From CAVQWT01 sp963717705 (GTDB lineage Bacteria > Pseudomonadota > Gammaproteobacteria > Burkholderiales > Casimicrobiaceae): 64,000 nt of DNA. Shown here piece by piece: positions 61,841 through 64,000 of the stretch. How positions within the stretch are numbered: position 1 is the stretch's first letter; each line of letters starts with the position of its first letter. Below the pieces are notes generated by a model. That model made no database searches and was not told where the DNA came from. It saw nothing but the letters and a program-made list of their open reading frames with translations. Both the position numbers and the translations under genes were made by a program. Location of the stretch: positions 1 to 64,000 of the forward strand of contig CAVQWT010000004.1 in NCBI GenBank assembly GCA_963717705.1, written 5' to 3'.

Positions 61841-63727
61841 TCAAAGCATGACCTGTGTCCCCAGTTCGACGACCGCGTTCGCGGGCAGCCGGAAGTGGCT
61901 TGCCGCGCCGTCGGCCTGGCGGGTCATCCACGAGAACAGCCCCCGGCGCCATCTAGGCATGGCGCCGGGTCCGTCGACGATCGTCGCCCGCGCGACGAAG
62001 TACGACGTCGTCATCGGATCGAGGTCGAGGCCGAGCGCGCCGACGCGCGCCAGCACCGGCGGCAGGTCGGGTTCCTCGCGAAAGCCGAAGCGCACATCCA
62101 GCCGGAAGATGCTCGGCGCCAGCCGCGTCAACCTGATGCGCTCGGCGTCGGCCACGTACGGCACGTCCTCGTTGACCACACGCAGGAACACCGTTTGCTC
62201 GTGCATGACCTTGTAGTGCTTGAGGTTGTGGAACAGGGCGCTGGGCACGATGCTCGGGTCGGAGGTCAGGTAGACCGCCGTTCCGGAGACGCGCGGGGCA
62301 TCCGGCTGCGGAGCGGCCAGGAAGCCGTCCATCGGCAGGTCGATCTGGCGGCGCTGCTCGGCCACTAGGCCGCTGCCGCGCTTCCAGGTCGTGAGCAGCA
62401 CGAAGAGGACGGCGCCTAGCACCAGCGGGAACCAGCCGCCATGGGCGATCTTGGTCAGGTTGGAGGCGAAGAACGAGAATTCGAGCAGCGCGAAGCCGCA
62501 CAGCGCGACCAGCAACGGAGCGCGGAAGCGGCCGCGAGCGGAGAGCGCGACGAACGCGGTGAGCAGCGTCGTGATGATCATCGTGCCCGACACGGCGATG
62601 CCGTACGCGGCTGCAAGCGCACCGGACGAGCGGAACTCGACCACCAGCAGCAGCACCGCGGCCAGCATCAGCCAGTTGACGCTGGGGATGTAGATCTGCC
62701 CGCGCTCGCGGTCGGACGTGTGCAGGATGCGCACCCTGGGCATGTAGCCGAGGCGTGAAGCCTGCAGCGTCATCGAATAGGCACCCGAGATCGTTGCCTG
62801 GGACGCGATCACCGTGGCCATCGTCGCAAGCACGACGAGCGGAATGAGCAGCCAGTCCGGCGCCAGCAGGTAGAAGGGATTCTTCACGGCTTCGGCGTCG
62901 CGCAGCACGAGCGCGCCCTGTCCGAAGTAGTTGAGCAGCAGCGCCGGCCAGACCAGGCCGTACCACGCGACGCGCACCGCGCGGGCGCCGAAGTGACCCA
63001 TGTCGGCGTACAGCGCCTCGCCGCCCGTCAGCGCGAGGAAGACGGCCGCGAGCAGCAGGAAGGCGGCGCCCGGCCGGTCGATCGCGAAGCCGATCGCGTG
63101 ACCTGGATGCAGCGCGTTCAGCACCTGCGGGGTCTCGGCAATGGAGACGCTGCCGAGGATCGCGAGGACGGCAAACCAGAGGAGCGTGATCGGCCCGAAC
63201 AGCGCGCCGACCCTGCCGGTGCCATGCTTCTGGATCATGAACAGCGCGATCAGTATTCCGGCGGTGATCGGGAGGATCATGTTCTCGAACTGCGGCGTGG
63301 CCACCGAGATGCCCTCGACCGCGGACAGCACGGATATCGCGGGGGTGATGATCGCGTCGCCGTAGAACAGCGCGGCGGCGAAGATGCCGGCGCCGATGAC
63401 CCACGCAGCCAGCCGGGGCCGCCGCTCCGCCTGGTGGTGCGCGAGCGCTGTCAGCGCCAGCACGCCGCCTTCGCCGTCGTTGTCGTACTTGAGGACCAGC
63501 CAGACGTACTTGACCGATATGATCAGCATGATCGACCAGAACAATGCCGACAGCGTGGCCAGCACGTTGGTCTCGGTGACGGCAAGCGCGTGCGGACCGT
63601 TGAAGGCCTCCTTGAATGCATACAGCGGGCTGGTACCGATGTCGCCGTAGACGACGCCGAGCGCGCCCAGGGCCAGCATCGCCAGGCCGCTCTTGCGCGG
63701 GTTGGCGGCAGAGGAGAGGTGATTCAT
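61841..63727 (-). CDS. kup: Kup-type low-affinity potassium uptake protein
   Basis: 628 residues with about 12 membrane helices in the N-terminal 440 and a soluble C-terminal domain. Kup signatures are GVVYGDIGTSPLYAFKEAF near residue 24, KYDNDGEGGVLALTAL, ALFYGDAIITPAISVLSAVEG and GQGALVLRD. It imports K+ with protons. It follows the KdpE-like gene by 48 bases on the same strand, which suggests potassium-responsive control. Confidence 0.96.
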   Translation of the reverse strand: MNHLSSAANPRKSGLAMLALGALGVVYGDIGTSPLYAFKEAFNGPHALAVTETNVLATLSALFWSIMLIISVKYVWLVLKYDNDGEGGVLALTALAHHQAERRPRLAAWVIGAGIFAAALFYGDAIITPAISVLSAVEGISVATPQFENMILPITAGILIALFMIQKHGTGRVGALFGPITLLWFAVLAILGSVSIAETPQVLNALHPGHAIGFAIDRPGAAFLLLAAVFLALTGGEALYADMGHFGARAVRVAWYGLVWPALLLNYFGQGALVLRDAEAVKNPFYLLAPDWLLIPLVVLATMATVIASQATISGAYSMTLQASRLGYMPRVRILHTSDRERGQIYIPSVNWLMLAAVLLLVVEFRSSGALAAAYGIAVSGTMIITTLLTAFVALSARGRFRAPLLVALCGFALLEFSFFASNLTKIAHGGWFPLVLGAVLFVLLTTWKRGSGLVAEQRRQIDLPMDGFLAAPQPDAPRVSGTAVYLTSDPSIVPSALFHNLKHYKVMHEQTVFLRVVNEDVPYVADAERIRLTRLAPSIFRLDVRFGFREEPDLPPVLARVGALGLDLDPMTTSYFVARATIVDGPGAMPRWRRGLFSWMTRQADGAASHFRLPANAVVELGTQVML

Positions 63728-63775
63728 GAGCGAATTCCCATCTGGTTGCCGGACGGTCCTGCGGCGGCAGAGAAG

Positions 63776-64000
63776 CTACAGCTGGAAGCGGTAGCCGACG
63801 CCGATCTCGGTCACGAAATGCCTTGGCTGCGCCGGGTCGACCTCGAGTTTCCGGCGCAGTCGTCCGACGTAGACGCGCAGGTAATGCGTGCTGTCGGAAT
63901 ACGCCGGCCCCCAAACCTCGCGCAGGAGGTGGCGATGGGTCAACACCTTGCCGGCGTTGGAGAGCATCACGACGAGCAGCTGGTACTCGATCGCCGTCAG
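63776..64000 (-). CDS. response regulator C-terminus, KdpE-like (partial)
   Basis: The last 74 residues of an OmpR/PhoB-type regulator; the gene continues past the window end. The winged-helix DNA-binding domain is clear (LTAIEYQLLVVMLSNAGKVL, then TRVWGP-type HLLREVWGPAYS, HYLRVYVGRLRRKLE, and VTEIGVGYRFQL). The WGPAYSDSTHYLRVYVGRLR wording and the potassium transporter next door point to KdpE. Confidence 0.85.
   Translation of the reverse strand: MTAIEYQLLVVMLSNAGKVLTHRHLLREVWGPAYSDSTHYLRVYVGRLRRKLEVDPAQPRHFVTEIGVGYRFQL

Overview
The window is high-GC, gene-dense chromosomal DNA that looks like a free-living, metabolically versatile betaproteobacterium (probably Burkholderiales). This is inferred from gene content: Bug-type TctC solute-binding protein, uvrC-pgsA order, PaaX-led phenylacetate operon, 3-hydroxyphenylacetate/homogentisate genes and a CCA-encoding tRNA-Asn. 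No 16S or database search was available. I see no CRISPR array, transposase, integrase or phage gene.

Layout. 0-4.4 kb: tail of an SPFH/band-7 protein, a short-chain dehydrogenase, DsbB, a secreted three-domain beta/gamma-crystallin-like protein and an NhaD-type antiporter. 4.7-16.4 kb: a seven-PAS GGDEF-EAL protein, an alpha/beta hydrolase, a family-5-like uracil-DNA glycosylase read in frame into uvrC, a 59-residue lipoprotein, pgsA, and a FIST/PAS-GGDEF-EAL pair. 16.6-25.1 kb: tRNA-Asn with its own promoter and terminator, a ProX-like editing protein, three secreted proteins of unknown function, a lipoprotein hydrolase, a CPA1 antiporter and a glutaredoxin/CcdA-like membrane protein.

25.1-35 kb is a candidate sugar-acid locus. 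On + lie a frameshifted Gfo/Idh/MocA oxidoreductase, an SDR and a GH88-like unsaturated-glucuronyl hydrolase. Converging on - are a TctCBA tripartite transporter, a second Gfo/Idh/MocA oxidoreductase and a TIM-barrel isomerase. A TetR regulator sits beside two matching palindromes, one before tctC and one before itself. 35-39.7 kb: RutE-like nitroreductase, FadH-like reductase, MenA-like prenyltransferase, and a BON-LysM (Kbp-like) protein with a possible 44-codon acidic ORF.

39.7-56.6 kb is a co-directional aromatic catabolic block behind divergent paaX: paaABCDE, paaN, paaG, paaH, paaI, paaK, a metallo-beta-lactamase-fold protein, mhaA and mhaB (3-hydroxyphenylacetate 6-hydroxylase and coupling protein), hmgA and two enoyl-CoA hydratases. 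It joins the CoA-epoxide phenylacetate route to homogentisate ring cleavage. The thiolase, the ring-opening hydratase, and the maleylacetoacetate isomerase and fumarylacetoacetase are not in view.

56.7-64 kb: a lipoprotein, a divergent IclR regulator, an arsenic operon (ArsI-like, ArsC, Acr3) with a consensus-like promoter and no ArsR, a DUF2946-like and a DsrE-like secreted protein, Kup, and the C-terminus of a KdpE-like response regulator cut by the window end.
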